This document shows positions 17,871 through 26,556 of a stretch of 48,494 nucleotides of DNA, piece by piece (position 1 is the first letter of the stretch; each line of letters begins with the position of its first letter). The notes beneath the pieces are model-generated. The model ran no database searches. It worked only from the letters and a program-made list of their open reading frames with translations, and was not told the DNA's origin. Location: contig CAJUHM010000013.1 of assembly GCA_910586475.1 (NCBI GenBank), positions 1-48,494 of the forward strand, given 5' to 3'. This DNA comes from an uncultured Muribaculaceae bacterium. Lineage in GTDB: Bacteria; Bacteroidota; Bacteroidia; Bacteroidales; Muribaculaceae. The translations under genes were made by a program, and so were the position numbers.

Positions 17871-19205
17871 TTATCGGCGTCCTCCGCGCAGGTTTTTCAT
17901 CATCTTCATGGGGTTCTTCATTGTGGTGACGGTTTTCATCATCTTTCGCATCTGTTCGAACTGCTTGAGCATGCGGTTGACCTCCACGATAGATGTGCCC
18001 GAACCGCGTGCGATTCGCTGGCGGCGGCTCTGATTGATGATTCCAGGGTTTTCGCGCTCTTCCTTGGTCATCGACTGGATGATGGCTTCGATTCCTTTGA
18101 ATGCGTTGTCATCAATATCAATGTCTTTGATCGCTTTGCCTACGCCTGGGATCATTGAAGCGAGTTCCTTGAGATTTCCCATTTTCTTGATCTGCTGGAT
18201 CTGGCCGAGGAAGTCGTTGAAGTCAAACTGGTTTTTGGCGATTCTCTTAGTCAGTTTGCGAGCTTCCTCTTCGTCGTAGGCGTTCTGGGCTTTTTCGACG
18301 AGCGAAACGATGTCGCCCATGCCGAGGATACGGTCGGCCATACGCGAAGGGTGGAAGAGATCGACAGCGTCGAGTTTTTCGCCCGTACCGACAAATTTGA
18401 TCGGTTTCGTCACGACCGTACGGATCGAGAGGGCCGCACCGCCGCGGGTATCGCCATCGAGTTTTGTCAGGACAACGCCATCAAAATCGAGTCGGTCATT
18501 GAATTCTTTCGCGGTGTTGACTGCATCCTGACCCGTCATCGAGTCGACGACAAACAGCGTTTCCTGAGGTCTGATGGCATCTTTGATCGCTGCAATCTCG
18601 TTCATCATCTCCTCGTCGACCGCAAGACGGCCGGCGGTGTCGACAATAACGAGGTCGAGATTATTGGCTTTGGCGTAGCGGATTGCATTTGTCGCGATCT
18701 CAACCGGATTCCGGTTGCCCTCCTCCGTGTAGACCGGAACCTGAATCTGTTCGCCGAGCACCTTCAGCTGGTCAATAGCCGCCGGACGATAGACGTCGCA
18801 GGCAACCAGAAGCGGACGGCGGGCTTTTTCGCTTTTGAATTTGCGTGCCAGTTTTCCGGAGAATGTTGTCTTACCTGATCCCTGCAGACCCGACATGAGG
18901 ATCACTGTCGGATTGCCCGAAAGGTTGACCTGCGCGGTCTCGCTTCCCATCAGGGTAGCAAGCTCGTCGTGGACAATCTTCACCATCATCTCGCCCGGCT
19001 TGACGGCGGTCAGCACATTCTGGCCAAGTGCCTTTGCTTTGACTGTGTCGGTGAACTGCTTGGCGACCTTGTAGTTGACGTCGGCGTCAAGAAGTGCGCG
19101 GCGCACATCCTTCAGAGTTTCGGCAACGTTGATTTCGGTTATTTTTCCTTGGCCTTTGAGAATTTTCAGGCTTCGTTCAAGTCTTTCGCTGAGATTTTCA
19201 AACAT
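17871..19205 (-). CDS. ffh: Signal recognition particle protein Ffh
   Basis: A 444-residue SRP54-type GTPase that with SRP RNA targets nascent inner-membrane and exported proteins to FtsY. The N domain is followed by the G domain with GLQGSGKTT (P-loop), DVYRPAAIDQL, VDTAGR and TKLDGDTRGGAALS. The M domain has RILGMGDIVSLVEKAQ and the RNA-binding IINQSRRQRIARGSGTS, with a Met- and Lys-rich tail (MRKMMKTVTTMKNPMKMMK). It is preceded closely (35 bases) by panD on the same strand. The SRP RNA gene was not found in the window. Confidence 0.96.
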   Translation of the reverse strand: MFENLSERLERSLKILKGQGKITEINVAETLKDVRRALLDADVNYKVAKQFTDTVKAKALGQNVLTAVKPGEMMVKIVHDELATLMGSETAQVNLSGNPTVILMSGLQGSGKTTFSGKLARKFKSEKARRPLLVACDVYRPAAIDQLKVLGEQIQVPVYTEEGNRNPVEIATNAIRYAKANNLDLVIVDTAGRLAVDEEMMNEIAAIKDAIRPQETLFVVDSMTGQDAVNTAKEFNDRLDFDGVVLTKLDGDTRGGAALSIRTVVTKPIKFVGTGEKLDAVDLFHPSRMADRILGMGDIVSLVEKAQNAYDEEEARKLTKRIAKNQFDFNDFLGQIQQIKKMGNLKELASMIPGVGKAIKDIDIDDNAFKGIEAIIQSMTKEERENPGIINQSRRQRIARGSGTSIVEVNRMLKQFEQMRKMMKTVTTMKNPMKMMKNLRGGRR

Positions 19206-19240
19206 ATCGGTTGGGTAAAGATTGAGAAGGGGTTCGGAAT

Positions 19241-19591
19241 TTAAATTAATCTGTTGGTTTCTGTATCAGGGAAAATAACTTTGGGTTTCCACTGACGTGC
19301 CTCTTCGGGTGTCATCGAAGCGTAGGCAAGAATGATCACTATGTCACCTGGATGGACTTTGCGGGCGGCCGCGCCGTTCAGACAGATCACTCCGCTTTTC
19401 CGCGGTCCGGCGATGGCATAGGTGTCGAAGCGTTCGCCATTGTTATTGTCAACGATGTAAACACGCTCTCCGGCGAGAATTCCGGCGGCGTCCATCAGAT
19501 CTTCATCGATGGTGATACTTCCTATGTAGTCAAGATTCGCTTCGGTCACTCTGACGCGATGAATCTTTGATTTTAGCATTTCGAGCTGCAT
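19241..19591 (-). CDS. panD: Aspartate 1-decarboxylase PanD
   Basis: A 116-residue proenzyme that makes beta-alanine from aspartate for pantothenate synthesis. It self-cleaves between Gly24 and Ser25 (DYIGSITID) to make the pyruvoyl cofactor. Lys9, Arg54 and Tyr58 (GERFDTYAI) are at the usual catalytic positions. The C-terminal part with NGAAARKVHPGDIVIILAYA is typical. Its start is one base after the panC stop, so the two pantothenate genes are coupled. Confidence 0.96.
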   Translation of the reverse strand: MQLEMLKSKIHRVRVTEANLDYIGSITIDEDLMDAAGILAGERVYIVDNNNGERFDTYAIAGPRKSGVICLNGAAARKVHPGDIVIILAYASMTPEEARQWKPKVIFPDTETNRLI

Positions 19592-19592
19592 C

Positions 19593-20444
19593 TCACTTTT
19601 TCGTGTAGGTTATATTGTCAATAAGTCTTACGTCGCCGCAGTAGACTGTCACACATCCGACCGCCGAACCGTTGGGGGGCATCCATGAGTCGGTCGGCTG
19701 CATCGTAAGAGGGTCGACTATTTCGTAATATTCGGTTGTCATGAATGGTTCGGCATCAATCGCCTCGGTCACCGATTTCTTTACTTCGGCTACGGTTGAC
19801 GAGACGGCTCGCTCCACGCTTTCGGCGAGAATCCGGTGGATCGCCGGAGCGGCAGCGCGCTGTTCCGGCGTAAGGCGAACGTTGCGGCTCGACATCGCAA
19901 GACCGTCGGATTCCCGGACGATCGGGCAGGCCACAATTTCAAGGTCAAATCCTTCGAGGCTTGCCATGCGGCGGATCACGGCGATCTGCTGGAAATCTTT
20001 TTCTCCGAAATAGGCTCTCGTCGGACGTGTCATTTCAAAAAGCTTGCTGACGATCTGTGCCACTCCGTTAAAGTGGCCCGGACGCATTGCTCCTTCCATG
20101 ACCGATGCGACCTCGCCCAGATCAAACTGCCGGGTGTCTGGTTCGGGATAGATTTCCTCGACGGACGGAATGAATGCATAGTCGACTCCGGCACTTTCAA
20201 GGGCTTTGCAATCAGCCTCTTCCGTGCGGGGATATGTCGAAAGATCATCGGGATTGTTGAATTGTGTCGGATTGACAAAAACGCTTGCAACAACGATGTC
20301 GTTGTCGCGGCGTGCACGTTCCATCAGGGAAAGATGACCTGCATGGAGAGCACCCATTGTAGGTACTAATCCTATGGTCTTGCCGGCGCTACGGTGACCG
20401 TCAATGGTCTCACGCAATTCGCCGACTGTACGTAATACTTTCAT
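19593..20444 (-). CDS. panC: Pantothenate synthetase PanC
   Basis: A 283-residue enzyme that joins pantoate and beta-alanine using ATP. Motifs include VPTMGALHAGHLSLMERAR (HIGH-type loop), SVFVNPTQFN, FGEKDFQQ (KMSKS-type region near it) and DGLAMSSRNVRL. It heads the panC-panD-ffh(-folD) run with a good promoter about 80 bases upstream. The last step (PanC) and its substrate maker (PanD) sit together as is common. Confidence 0.96.
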   Translation of the reverse strand: MKVLRTVGELRETIDGHRSAGKTIGLVPTMGALHAGHLSLMERARRDNDIVVASVFVNPTQFNNPDDLSTYPRTEEADCKALESAGVDYAFIPSVEEIYPEPDTRQFDLGEVASVMEGAMRPGHFNGVAQIVSKLFEMTRPTRAYFGEKDFQQIAVIRRMASLEGFDLEIVACPIVRESDGLAMSSRNVRLTPEQRAAAPAIHRILAESVERAVSSTVAEVKKSVTEAIDAEPFMTTEYYEIVDPLTMQPTDSWMPPNGSAVGCVTVYCGDVRLIDNITYTKK

Positions 20445-20527
20445 TTCTTGTTTCTTACAAAAACTTTAAGTCGACTTCTATTGCTGACAGCCGCAACTTC
20501 TCGCACGGCTTGCCGCAAAATCACCTG

Positions 20528-20559
20528 CAAAATTAATCAATTCCTCAATCTCTGTCAAA
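20528..20559 (-). promoter_or_regulatory. Bacteroidetes-type promoter for panC
   Basis: On the minus strand TTTG (20556-20559) and TAATTTTG (20528-20535) are 20 bases apart. The expected start of transcription is near 20521, giving a leader of about 77 bases. Confidence 0.65.
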
Positions 20560-20633
20560 TGATTACGCCGAAAAAAGCCTTACCGCCGAATTAAAGCCTC
20601 CGTCGCAGCGGAATGGCAGGCCGAAAATAAGCG

Positions 20634-20679
20634 AGACTGCCGCCCCCCCACGTCCATAGAGTCCGGGGAGCGGCAGTCT
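20634..20679 (-). terminator. Terminator downstream of the DegP-type gene
   Basis: A 10-bp inverted repeat, AGACTGCCGC (20634-20643) with GCGGCAGTCT (20670-20679), 28 bases past the stop of the protease gene. On the minus strand it is followed by CGCTTATTTT. Confidence 0.65.
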
Positions 20680-20707
20680 GCGCCGCTGGAGAGTATTATG
20701 ATTAGGA

Positions 20708-22216
20708 TCAGTCGGTGAGGTCTACGGCATAGTACATTTTTTTGCCTGTCGGATAGAGGCCGCTGATGAACATGACATGGTCATCGTTGCTCTTCAGGAT
20801 GGCATTGTAGATTTTCTCTACATCCTCCGGCGACGAAACTTTCGAGTTGTTGATGTCGAGAATGATGAATCCGTTCTTGATTCCGGCAGTCTTGAACTTG
20901 CCGTCTTTCAGACCGGTCACCTGAAGACCTGAATTGATCTTCAGCTGCTGGCGCGTTTCGTTGTCGATCTTTTTGAAGGCGCATCCGAGATCGGTCACAG
21001 TCGAAGCCTGTGTCAGCTTGGTGCTTCCCTGCGAATTATAAAGCGTTGCGGTCGCAGTTTGTTTCTTGCCGTCGCGGACATAGGAGATAGTCACTTTGTC
21101 GCCGGGGCGCATGCGGGCAACCTGTTCGAGAAGCTGGGCCGAAGTATGGGTCGGGACATTGTTGAGTGCCGTGATGACGTCGCCCTTCTGCAGGCCGGCT
21201 TCCATTGCTGTGCTCCGGTCGTTGACAGATTCAACATAGAGACCGTCGACGAGACCGTCGAGTCCCTTCTCTTTGGCGATTTTAGCGTCGAGCGGGATAT
21301 AGGTGATTCCGAGGAATGCTCGCTGAACGGTTCCGTACTGCTTCAGGTCGGTCGCAACTTTGGTCACGACTGCGGTCGGGATGGCAAACGAATATCCGGC
21401 ATAGCTTCCGGTCTGGGAATAGATCGCAGTGTTGATGCCGACCAGCTCGCCGTCGAGGTTGACAAGAGCGCCGCCCGAGTTGCCTGGATTCACAGCGGCA
21501 TCGGTCTGGATGTAGCTCTCAAGCCCCATAGGGCGTCCGTTGGTGGCCGACGAGATGCTGCGTGCTTTGGCCGAGACAATACCTGTCGTGACAGTCGAGG
21601 TCAGACCGAACGGATTGCCGACTGCGAGAACCCATTCGCCGACTTTCAGGGCATCGCTGTCGCCCATCGGGATCACGGGAAGGTCTGTTGCATCGATTTT
21701 AATAAGCGCGAGATCCGTGTTGGGGTCGGTGCCGATGACAGTCGCGTTGAACTGACGGTTGTCGTTGAGAGTGATCTCAAGGCGTTCAGCTCCGTCGATC
21801 ACATGGTTGTTTGTGACGATATATCCGTCCGATGAAATGATGACTCCGGAGCCGAGTCCAAGCTGACGCTGAGACTCTTCTTCCGATTTCTTTTCCTGTT
21901 GTTGCTGACGTGGCTGCTGGCGGTTGCCGTAGGGATTGCCGAAGAAGAATTCGAAAAACGGATCATTGAAAAAATCGTCGCCGCGGTTGCTGTAGGCTCG
22001 TTGCTGTCGGGGAGTCGCGAAGCTCTTAATCGAAACAACGCCATTGATCGAGGACTCGGCCGCGCGGGTGAAGTCCGTGTTGGTTGCCTGACGCTGTCCG
22101 ACGGTCAGGAAACCATCTGTAGCCGAAGCCTTGGTTGAGTCGGAACAAGCTGCCGCAGCCGCCGATGCAACCAGCGCTCCGGTGGCAATTACGAGAATGT
22201 GTCGGGTCAGTTTCAT
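20708..22216 (-). CDS. DegP/HtrA (Do)-type periplasmic serine protease
   Basis: A 502-residue envelope quality-control protease. The N terminus is a signal peptide ending near AAAAAC, possibly a lipobox (Cys24). A Gln- and Phe-rich segment (about 81-110) precedes the trypsin-like domain. The catalytic triad is His138 (TNNHVIDG), Asp168 (NTDLALIK) and Ser247 (NPGNSGGALV). Two PDZ domains follow: the first about 300-395 with GLQKGDVITALNN, and the second, more divergent, in the last 90 residues. It degrades or refolds misfolded periplasmic proteins and is commonly stress-induced. It is transcribed alone from the promoter at 22314-22345. Confidence 0.95.
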   Translation of the reverse strand: MKLTRHILVIATGALVASAAAAACSDSTKASATDGFLTVGQRQATNTDFTRAAESSINGVVSIKSFATPRQQRAYSNRGDDFFNDPFFEFFFGNPYGNRQQPRQQQQEKKSEEESQRQLGLGSGVIISSDGYIVTNNHVIDGAERLEITLNDNRQFNATVIGTDPNTDLALIKIDATDLPVIPMGDSDALKVGEWVLAVGNPFGLTSTVTTGIVSAKARSISSATNGRPMGLESYIQTDAAVNPGNSGGALVNLDGELVGINTAIYSQTGSYAGYSFAIPTAVVTKVATDLKQYGTVQRAFLGITYIPLDAKIAKEKGLDGLVDGLYVESVNDRSTAMEAGLQKGDVITALNNVPTHTSAQLLEQVARMRPGDKVTISYVRDGKKQTATATLYNSQGSTKLTQASTVTDLGCAFKKIDNETRQQLKINSGLQVTGLKDGKFKTAGIKNGFIILDINNSKVSSPEDVEKIYNAILKSNDDHVMFISGLYPTGKKMYYAVDLTD

Positions 22217-22313
22217 ATTATAAAAAAGTTGTGGTTAGTTTGGTTGGATAATAAAATCTGATCGGTGGCTGTCTGGCTGACGTCTCTGTCAGGCGACTGC
22301 CATTTGTCCGTCA

Positions 22314-22345
22314 CAAAGTTAGTGCAATAATCATTCCGAAAACAA
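22314..22345 (-). promoter_or_regulatory. Bacteroidetes-type promoter for the DegP-type gene
   Basis: On the minus strand TAACTTTG (22314-22321) is preceded at 21 bases by a TTG (22343-22345). The leader is about 90 bases. The -33 element is imperfect. Confidence 0.55.
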
Positions 22346-22435
22346 CACTGTCCGACGATTTAAAATGATTTAATATCGCCGCCTTATATTTTTAATAAAA
22401 TTAGCCCTCAAAACCTAAAAATTAGCTAAAAAGTA

Positions 22436-22463
22436 GCGCCGGGTCTGAATCCAGACCCGGCGC
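22436..22463 (-). terminator. Terminator of the PAP2 phosphatase gene
   Basis: A perfect 12-bp inverted repeat, GCGCCGGGTCTG (22436-22447) with CAGACCCGGCGC (22452-22463), followed on the minus strand by TACTTTTTAG. The remaining bases between 22464 and 22651 show nothing recognisable. Confidence 0.8.
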
Positions 22464-22651
22464 CTGATCTTTTCTGGCGGATTGTGAGGGAGATATCAGA
22501 ATGGATCAGATGACAGAAACGTGAGGGTGGGGTGATGGTGAAGGGGGGGCAAACGTCAGTGGCCGCTGCCGGATCCCTCATGCCCGACGCCCCCGATAAG
22601 CCATTATGTCACGTCCTCGCTCTCGCAGAAGAGGCCAATATGGATAATTTG

Positions 22652-23413
22652 TCAGGCGAATGTGTCAGCCAGGTAACGCCCGGCAATCCATAGGCAGGTA
22701 AGCCCGAAAGCCGTCCACGGAAACCAGCTCATGCGCGTCTCCGTAATCGGACTCACATTGCTGAAACGACAACACAGGGAGCCGATGCCGCCACCGATGA
22801 GAATCCCGATAATCGAGCCGACAATCAGGTCCGACGGGTAGTGGACGCCGAGATACATTCGCGTCAGCCCCATCAGTATGAACCAGACCGTCAGAAGTGA
22901 GGTCATACGGTGGTTGCGGCAGATGTAGCTGAGAAACGTGGCAAGGGCAACCGAGTTCGCTGCGTGACATGATGGGAAACCATAGTTGCCGCCGCGATAG
23001 CCGTTGACGAAATGGAGAGTGTCGGCCAGCGCGGAGTGCGACGGGCGGAAGCGGGCAAACATCGGACGCAGCAATCCGGCGCAGATCTGATCGGCAAGCA
23101 GAATGACAAGCACGATCGAAACTATGATGAAAAACATCTGTTTCAATGTGAAATTCAGTGACAGGAATGCAACTATTGTCACATAGAACGGAACCCAGAG
23201 CCATTTCTGGGTAAACTGATACATGAAGGAATCCCAAAAAGAGGTATGTGCGCCATTGATGGCCCTGACAATCTGGCCGTCGACATAGTCAATGCGCGAA
23301 ATGATGTCATAGCTGAATCCATTGGACAGAGCGGCGACAATAAGTATCAGAGAAAGAAAAGAAAGAAGCAGAGGGATATATGTCCACTTCGGATTTAAGA
23401 CTCTTGCAATCAT
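22652..23413 (-). CDS. PAP2-superfamily membrane phosphatase
   Basis: A 253-residue inner-membrane protein with about six hydrophobic segments. The phosphatase signature is split as in the family: RPMFARFRPSH, GFPSCHAANSVALATF (PSxH with the catalytic His) and TRMYLGVHYPSDLIVG (SRxxxxxHxxxD type with the second His). It probably dephosphorylates undecaprenyl pyrophosphate, phosphatidylglycerophosphate or lipid A-type lipids; which of these cannot be told. It has its own promoter and terminator. Confidence 0.88.
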   Translation of the reverse strand: MIARVLNPKWTYIPLLLSFLSLILIVAALSNGFSYDIISRIDYVDGQIVRAINGAHTSFWDSFMYQFTQKWLWVPFYVTIVAFLSLNFTLKQMFFIIVSIVLVILLADQICAGLLRPMFARFRPSHSALADTLHFVNGYRGGNYGFPSCHAANSVALATFLSYICRNHRMTSLLTVWFILMGLTRMYLGVHYPSDLIVGSIIGILIGGGIGSLCCRFSNVSPITETRMSWFPWTAFGLTCLWIAGRYLADTFA

Positions 23414-23538
23414 TCCAGAGGTAGGTTAAGTAGATGGAGAGTAGGTTAAAGATCAGTAGGATATAGGGGGCGGAGGGAATTGAGCGTCCGCGGAAGCGGA
23501 AGAATCCCCGCCACCCGGAGCGGAAACGCTTGCAACTG

Positions 23539-23570
23539 CAAAATTATGCAATTCTTTGATGCCGGCCAAA
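23539..23570 (-). promoter_or_regulatory. Bacteroidetes-type promoter for the PAP2 gene
   Basis: On the minus strand TTTG (23567-23570) and TAATTTTG (23539-23546) are 20 bases apart. The leader is about 115 bases long. The remaining part of 23414-23785 shows no gene. Confidence 0.65.
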
Positions 23571-23744
23571 AAAGTTAACGTATTTTTTATTAAGCCTTTT
23601 GGGGCTCATCCGGCCATTGGCGGAATGCTTGAGCTCCGCTCTGTTTTCCCGCTGCCGGGAACTTCGCAGCAGCTATCGGTTGCGGCGATAGGGGTCAGCG
23701 GAAATATCCTTGCAGAAAGCTGAACCGAAAGGGGTATCCGAATG

Positions 23745-23752
23745 TAATTTTG
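23745..23752 (+). promoter_or_regulatory. Candidate -7 box upstream of the small membrane protein and ThrE genes
   Basis: TAATTTTG matches TAnnTTTG and would start transcription near 23759, about 27 bases before the ATG at 23786. No clear TTTG is at the -33 position. Confidence 0.45.
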
Positions 23753-23785
23753 CATAGAAAACCAACCTCTAAATATTATTTGATC

Positions 23786-23989
23786 ATGAATAGTACGATG
23801 ATTATCTGGTACGGTCTTGTGGGCCTTGTATTGCTTGGGTGTCTGATCCAGCTTCTCCACTATCTCCACACTTCACACCCCTGCGGTCGCGCACGACATA
23901 AACTTATGGGTACATACAGGGAACGCGACCTCTTGTTTATTCCTGGCGATAGACTTCATGTTGACGACGATGATGAATACGACGATTGA
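23786..23989 (+). CDS. Small single-pass membrane protein with an acidic tail
   Basis: The ATG at 23786 gives 67 residues and lies just downstream of a candidate promoter; an earlier in-frame TTG would fall inside the promoter. Residues about 5-26 are one hydrophobic helix (MIIWYGLVGLVLLGCLIQLL). A basic stretch follows, and the C terminus is a run of Asp and Glu (VDDDDEYDD). Its 3' end overlaps the start of the exporter gene by about 30 bases in another frame. No family is known. It may assist the exporter or be a short unrelated protein. Confidence 0.5.
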   Translation: MNSTMIIWYGLVGLVLLGCLIQLLHYLHTSHPCGRARHKLMGTYRERDLLFIPGDRLHVDDDDEYDD

Positions 23990-24782
23990 TACTGATTTGG
24001 ATGGTAGAGCGCCTCTCCCCGCCGAAGGCGGGCCCGAGGCGCTTGGCTGTTTCCTGGCCGACTTTTCTTCGTGGCTTTTGGGATGCGGCGCGACATGTGT
24101 GCGCATTGACAAAAATGTCGGCCGGATCGCAATGTCCTATGGCTATGATGCCGATGTGGCTGTAATGCCGCGCCATGTCTCCGTACATCTTTCCGGTCCC
24201 GGAGGCTATGCGAAGACCTTCACCCGACGTATGGCCGGATCGGGAATCAATTTCGAGATCAACACCGACCTGAGTGCCCTGAGCTGGACGATACGCGACT
24301 GTCGGTTGCCATTGCAGGAAGCCGAAGCCCGTTTTCGGTCGATTGTGGGCCGGAAGTATGTCGATAACTTCCATATTCTCTGGCTGACTGCCCTGGCCAA
24401 CGCTTCGTTCTGCCGTCTTTTCGGCGGGGATGCGGCTGCGATGGCTGCCGTCTTCTTCGCGACAGCCGCCGGATATTTTTTCAAACAGAGGTGTCTGCGC
24501 CGCCGAATGGACATCCGTGTGGTCTTCTTTTTCTGTGCGTTTATTTCCGCCTCTCTTGCTTCGGGCTGCGGCCTGTTCGGATGGGGGACGACTCCCGGCG
24601 TGGCTGTTGCGACGAGCGTGCTCTATCTGATCCCGGGAGTCCCGTATATAAATGCGGCCAGTGACATGCTCGCGCGCCATTATCTCTGTTCATTCAGCCG
24701 TTTTGTCGATGCTGTCGTGCTGACGGCGTCTCTTTCCTTAGGCATGTGGGCCTCGATTCTATTAGAGAATGTTTCATTTTAA
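23958..24782 (+). CDS. Threonine/serine exporter (ThrE-type), N-terminal-domain subunit
   Basis: A 274-residue protein; ATGs at 23970 and 23973 are also possible starts. The soluble first half (EALGCFLADFSSWLLGCGATCVRI to about residue 125) matches the ThrE/DUF1212 domain. About five hydrophobic segments follow (for example VVFFFCAFISASLASGCGLF). The motif TSVLYLIPGVPYINAASDML is typical of this family. In many bacteria ThrE is one protein; here the second half is a separate gene, 21 bases downstream. It probably exports small amino acids from the cytoplasm. Confidence 0.82.
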   Translation: MLTTMMNTTIDTDLDGRAPLPAEGGPEALGCFLADFSSWLLGCGATCVRIDKNVGRIAMSYGYDADVAVMPRHVSVHLSGPGGYAKTFTRRMAGSGINFEINTDLSALSWTIRDCRLPLQEAEARFRSIVGRKYVDNFHILWLTALANASFCRLFGGDAAAMAAVFFATAAGYFFKQRCLRRRMDIRVVFFFCAFISASLASGCGLFGWGTTPGVAVATSVLYLIPGVPYINAASDMLARHYLCSFSRFVDAVVLTASLSLGMWASILLENVSF

Positions 24783-24803
24783 TGCTTCTATAGATATTCT
24801 GTG

Positions 24804-25301
24804 ATGGGCGATTCAATATCCTGGGGTGCTTTTTTTGAGGATGCGCTGTTTTCAGCGATGGCTGCTATCGGTTTTTCAAGCATCAGCCACACCCCCCGTC
24901 GGGCCTATATACTCTGTGCCGTGGCAGCGGCGGCAGGCCATTCGCTGCGATTCCTCCTGACTTTGCCCGGAGGAGTGGAAATGAACATTATTGTGGCTGC
25001 GACGATCGCCGCATTTGTCGTCGGAACAATATCGGTCATGCTGGCGAAGGTGATCAAGGTCCCCGCCGAAGCATGTCTCTTCCCGGCATTGCTCCCGATG
25101 ATCCCCGGGCTTTATGCATGTCGCACGTTCGAAGGATTTGTCGGATGTCTGTCTGACCTTCAGGAAGCTGCCTTCGAACATAATCTCTATCTTTTCATGT
25201 CAAACGGCATGACATGTGTGGCGATAGTCATCGGAATGACAGTCGGCGCGAATATCCCTATTTTTATAATGAAGAAAATCTCTTTTCAGGTGACTCGATA
25301 A
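24804..25301 (+). CDS. Threonine/serine exporter (ThrE-type), C-terminal-domain subunit
   Basis: A 165-residue membrane protein with about four to five hydrophobic segments. It matches the ThrE_2/DUF3815-type half of the exporter: DALFSAMAAIGFSSISHTPRR near the start, and LFPALLPMIPGLYACRTFEG, a motif parallel to the one in the first subunit. ATG 24804 is chosen over GTG 24801. It would work as a complex with the preceding protein. Confidence 0.8.
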   Translation: MGDSISWGAFFEDALFSAMAAIGFSSISHTPRRAYILCAVAAAAGHSLRFLLTLPGGVEMNIIVAATIAAFVVGTISVMLAKVIKVPAEACLFPALLPMIPGLYACRTFEGFVGCLSDLQEAAFEHNLYLFMSNGMTCVAIVIGMTVGANIPIFIMKKISFQVTR

Positions 25302-25316
25302 ATTTTTTTGTAACTT

Positions 25317-25504
25317 TACAAACTGGTTAAATTTAATTGTGAGGTTCATTGAGAGGATTTTATGAGGCGTTTTCGCGAGTTGACACATGGAGCATTGCGG
25401 GCCTTGTGGCCGATCAGACTCGGTGAAAACAACCATAAATGGCCTCAGGGCAACCACTGGATTCATTTCTTATAATTTCGAATTAAAATTAAAACAGTTT
25501 CTTA
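25317..25504. mobile_element. MITE-like inverted-repeat element, copy 1
   Basis: About 188 bases bounded by imperfect terminal inverted repeats. The left end reads ACAAACTGGTTAAATTT; the right end, reversed, reads TAAGAAACTGTTTTAATTT. A second copy is at 38441-38616. The inside is conserved between copies, including TTGAGAGGATTTTAT and GTGAAAACAACCAT. No transposase frame remains, so it is either a non-autonomous transposon or an IS relic. It lies directly upstream of the LysR gene, and its right end may supply that gene's promoter region. Confidence 0.55.
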
Positions 25505-25523
25505 CCAACAAAACAGATAGTGA

Positions 25524-26429
25524 ATGGAACTAAGACAACTGAAATATTTCATAAAGGCTGCCGAACTGCTGAGCTTTTCCGAGGCTGCTCGGGCTCTAAA
25601 CATAGCGCAGAGCACGCTTTCGCAGCAGGTCCGTCAGCTTGAGGATGAACTCAACATCCGGCTCTTCGACCGACAGTCAAACGCGATCTCCCTCACTGAA
25701 GCCGCTGTCGAGATCCTTCCCTTCGCGCGGCGCACGCTTTCGGAAGCAGAGAGTTGCGTGGCGAAAGTCAACGACCTGGCAGCTGTCGCTGTCGGAACGC
25801 TGAACATCGGAGTCACCTATTCATTCAGCCCGATCCTGACGGAGACGCTTATCGAATTCACCAAAAAGTTTCCGCGCGTCAAACTCAACATTTTCTATAA
25901 ACCGATGGCCGAACTGATGGACATGCTGATCAACCGTTCGGTCGACCTCGTGCTGGCATTCCGTCCGTCAACGCGATATGCCGAGATCGAATCCCATGTC
26001 CTGTTCCAGAACCATCTTGCCGTGATTGTCAGTGACGGCCATCCGCTTGCCGACAGCCCCGGAATCTCTCTGGCCGAACTGTCGAAATGGCCTCTTGCGC
26101 TTCCAACGCGCGGCCTTCAGGCCCGGAACGCTCTCGACGACTGTTTTGCCTCGAAAGGAATAGATCTTGACATCCGCATCGAACTCAATGAAGTCAACAT
26201 CCTTCTCGAGGTCGTCAAACACAGTTCGCTCGTCTCTGTCCTTGCCGAAGCGACAGTCTACAATCAGCGCGGAGTCAAAGCAGTTCGCCTACTTCATCCC
26301 GACAACGAGATGGAAGGTTGCGTCCATGTGCTGAAAAGTTGTTATCGCAAACATTCTGCGCTGGAACTGATCGGGATGCTACGTGAATCCGCAGCCGTCA
26401 GGGCGCGGGTCAGCAACTGGCTGCTCTGA
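25524..26429 (+). CDS. LysR-family transcriptional regulator
   Basis: A 301-residue protein. The N-terminal winged helix-turn-helix is standard: MELRQLKYFIKAAELLSFSE then AARALNIAQSTLSQQVRQLE and LFDRQSNAISLTEAA. The substrate-binding domain starts near residue 90 (GTLNIGVTYSFSPILTETLI), in the CynR/CbbR style. The inducer cannot be read. LysR regulators often control a divergent neighbour, but here the upstream gene is the co-directional exporter, with the inverted-repeat element in between. The target is therefore open; the ThrE pair is a possibility. Confidence 0.92.
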   Translation: MELRQLKYFIKAAELLSFSEAARALNIAQSTLSQQVRQLEDELNIRLFDRQSNAISLTEAAVEILPFARRTLSEAESCVAKVNDLAAVAVGTLNIGVTYSFSPILTETLIEFTKKFPRVKLNIFYKPMAELMDMLINRSVDLVLAFRPSTRYAEIESHVLFQNHLAVIVSDGHPLADSPGISLAELSKWPLALPTRGLQARNALDDCFASKGIDLDIRIELNEVNILLEVVKHSSLVSVLAEATVYNQRGVKAVRLLHPDNEMEGCVHVLKSCYRKHSALELIGMLRESAAVRARVSNWLL

Positions 26430-26524
26430 GAGAGTCACAATAGAAGGCCTGGACATAAAAAATCAGTTCGAATTAAATACCTGCAGATTCTGAGACTGCC
26501 TCGCATCCGGAATAATGAAAAAGT

Positions 26525-26556
26525 GACGACATGACTATTCACATGGTCATGTCGTC
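26525..26556 (-). terminator. Terminator-like hairpin between lysR and the riboswitch unit
   Basis: A perfect 11-bp inverted repeat, GACGACATGAC (26525-26535) with GTCATGTCGTC (26546-26556). On the minus strand it is followed by ACTTTTTC, so it would stop read-through from the riboswitch unit before it reaches the antisense strand of lysR. It may also end lysR, although the T run on the plus strand is poor. Confidence 0.65.

Noticed and set aside
21059..21835. 258-codon plus-strand frame inside the DegP-type gene
   Set aside because: Antisense shadow; the minus strand has the full HtrA catalytic triad.
23937..24680. 247-codon minus-strand frame opposite the ThrE-type gene
   Set aside because: Shadow with low-complexity, basic composition; the plus strand carries the family motifs.
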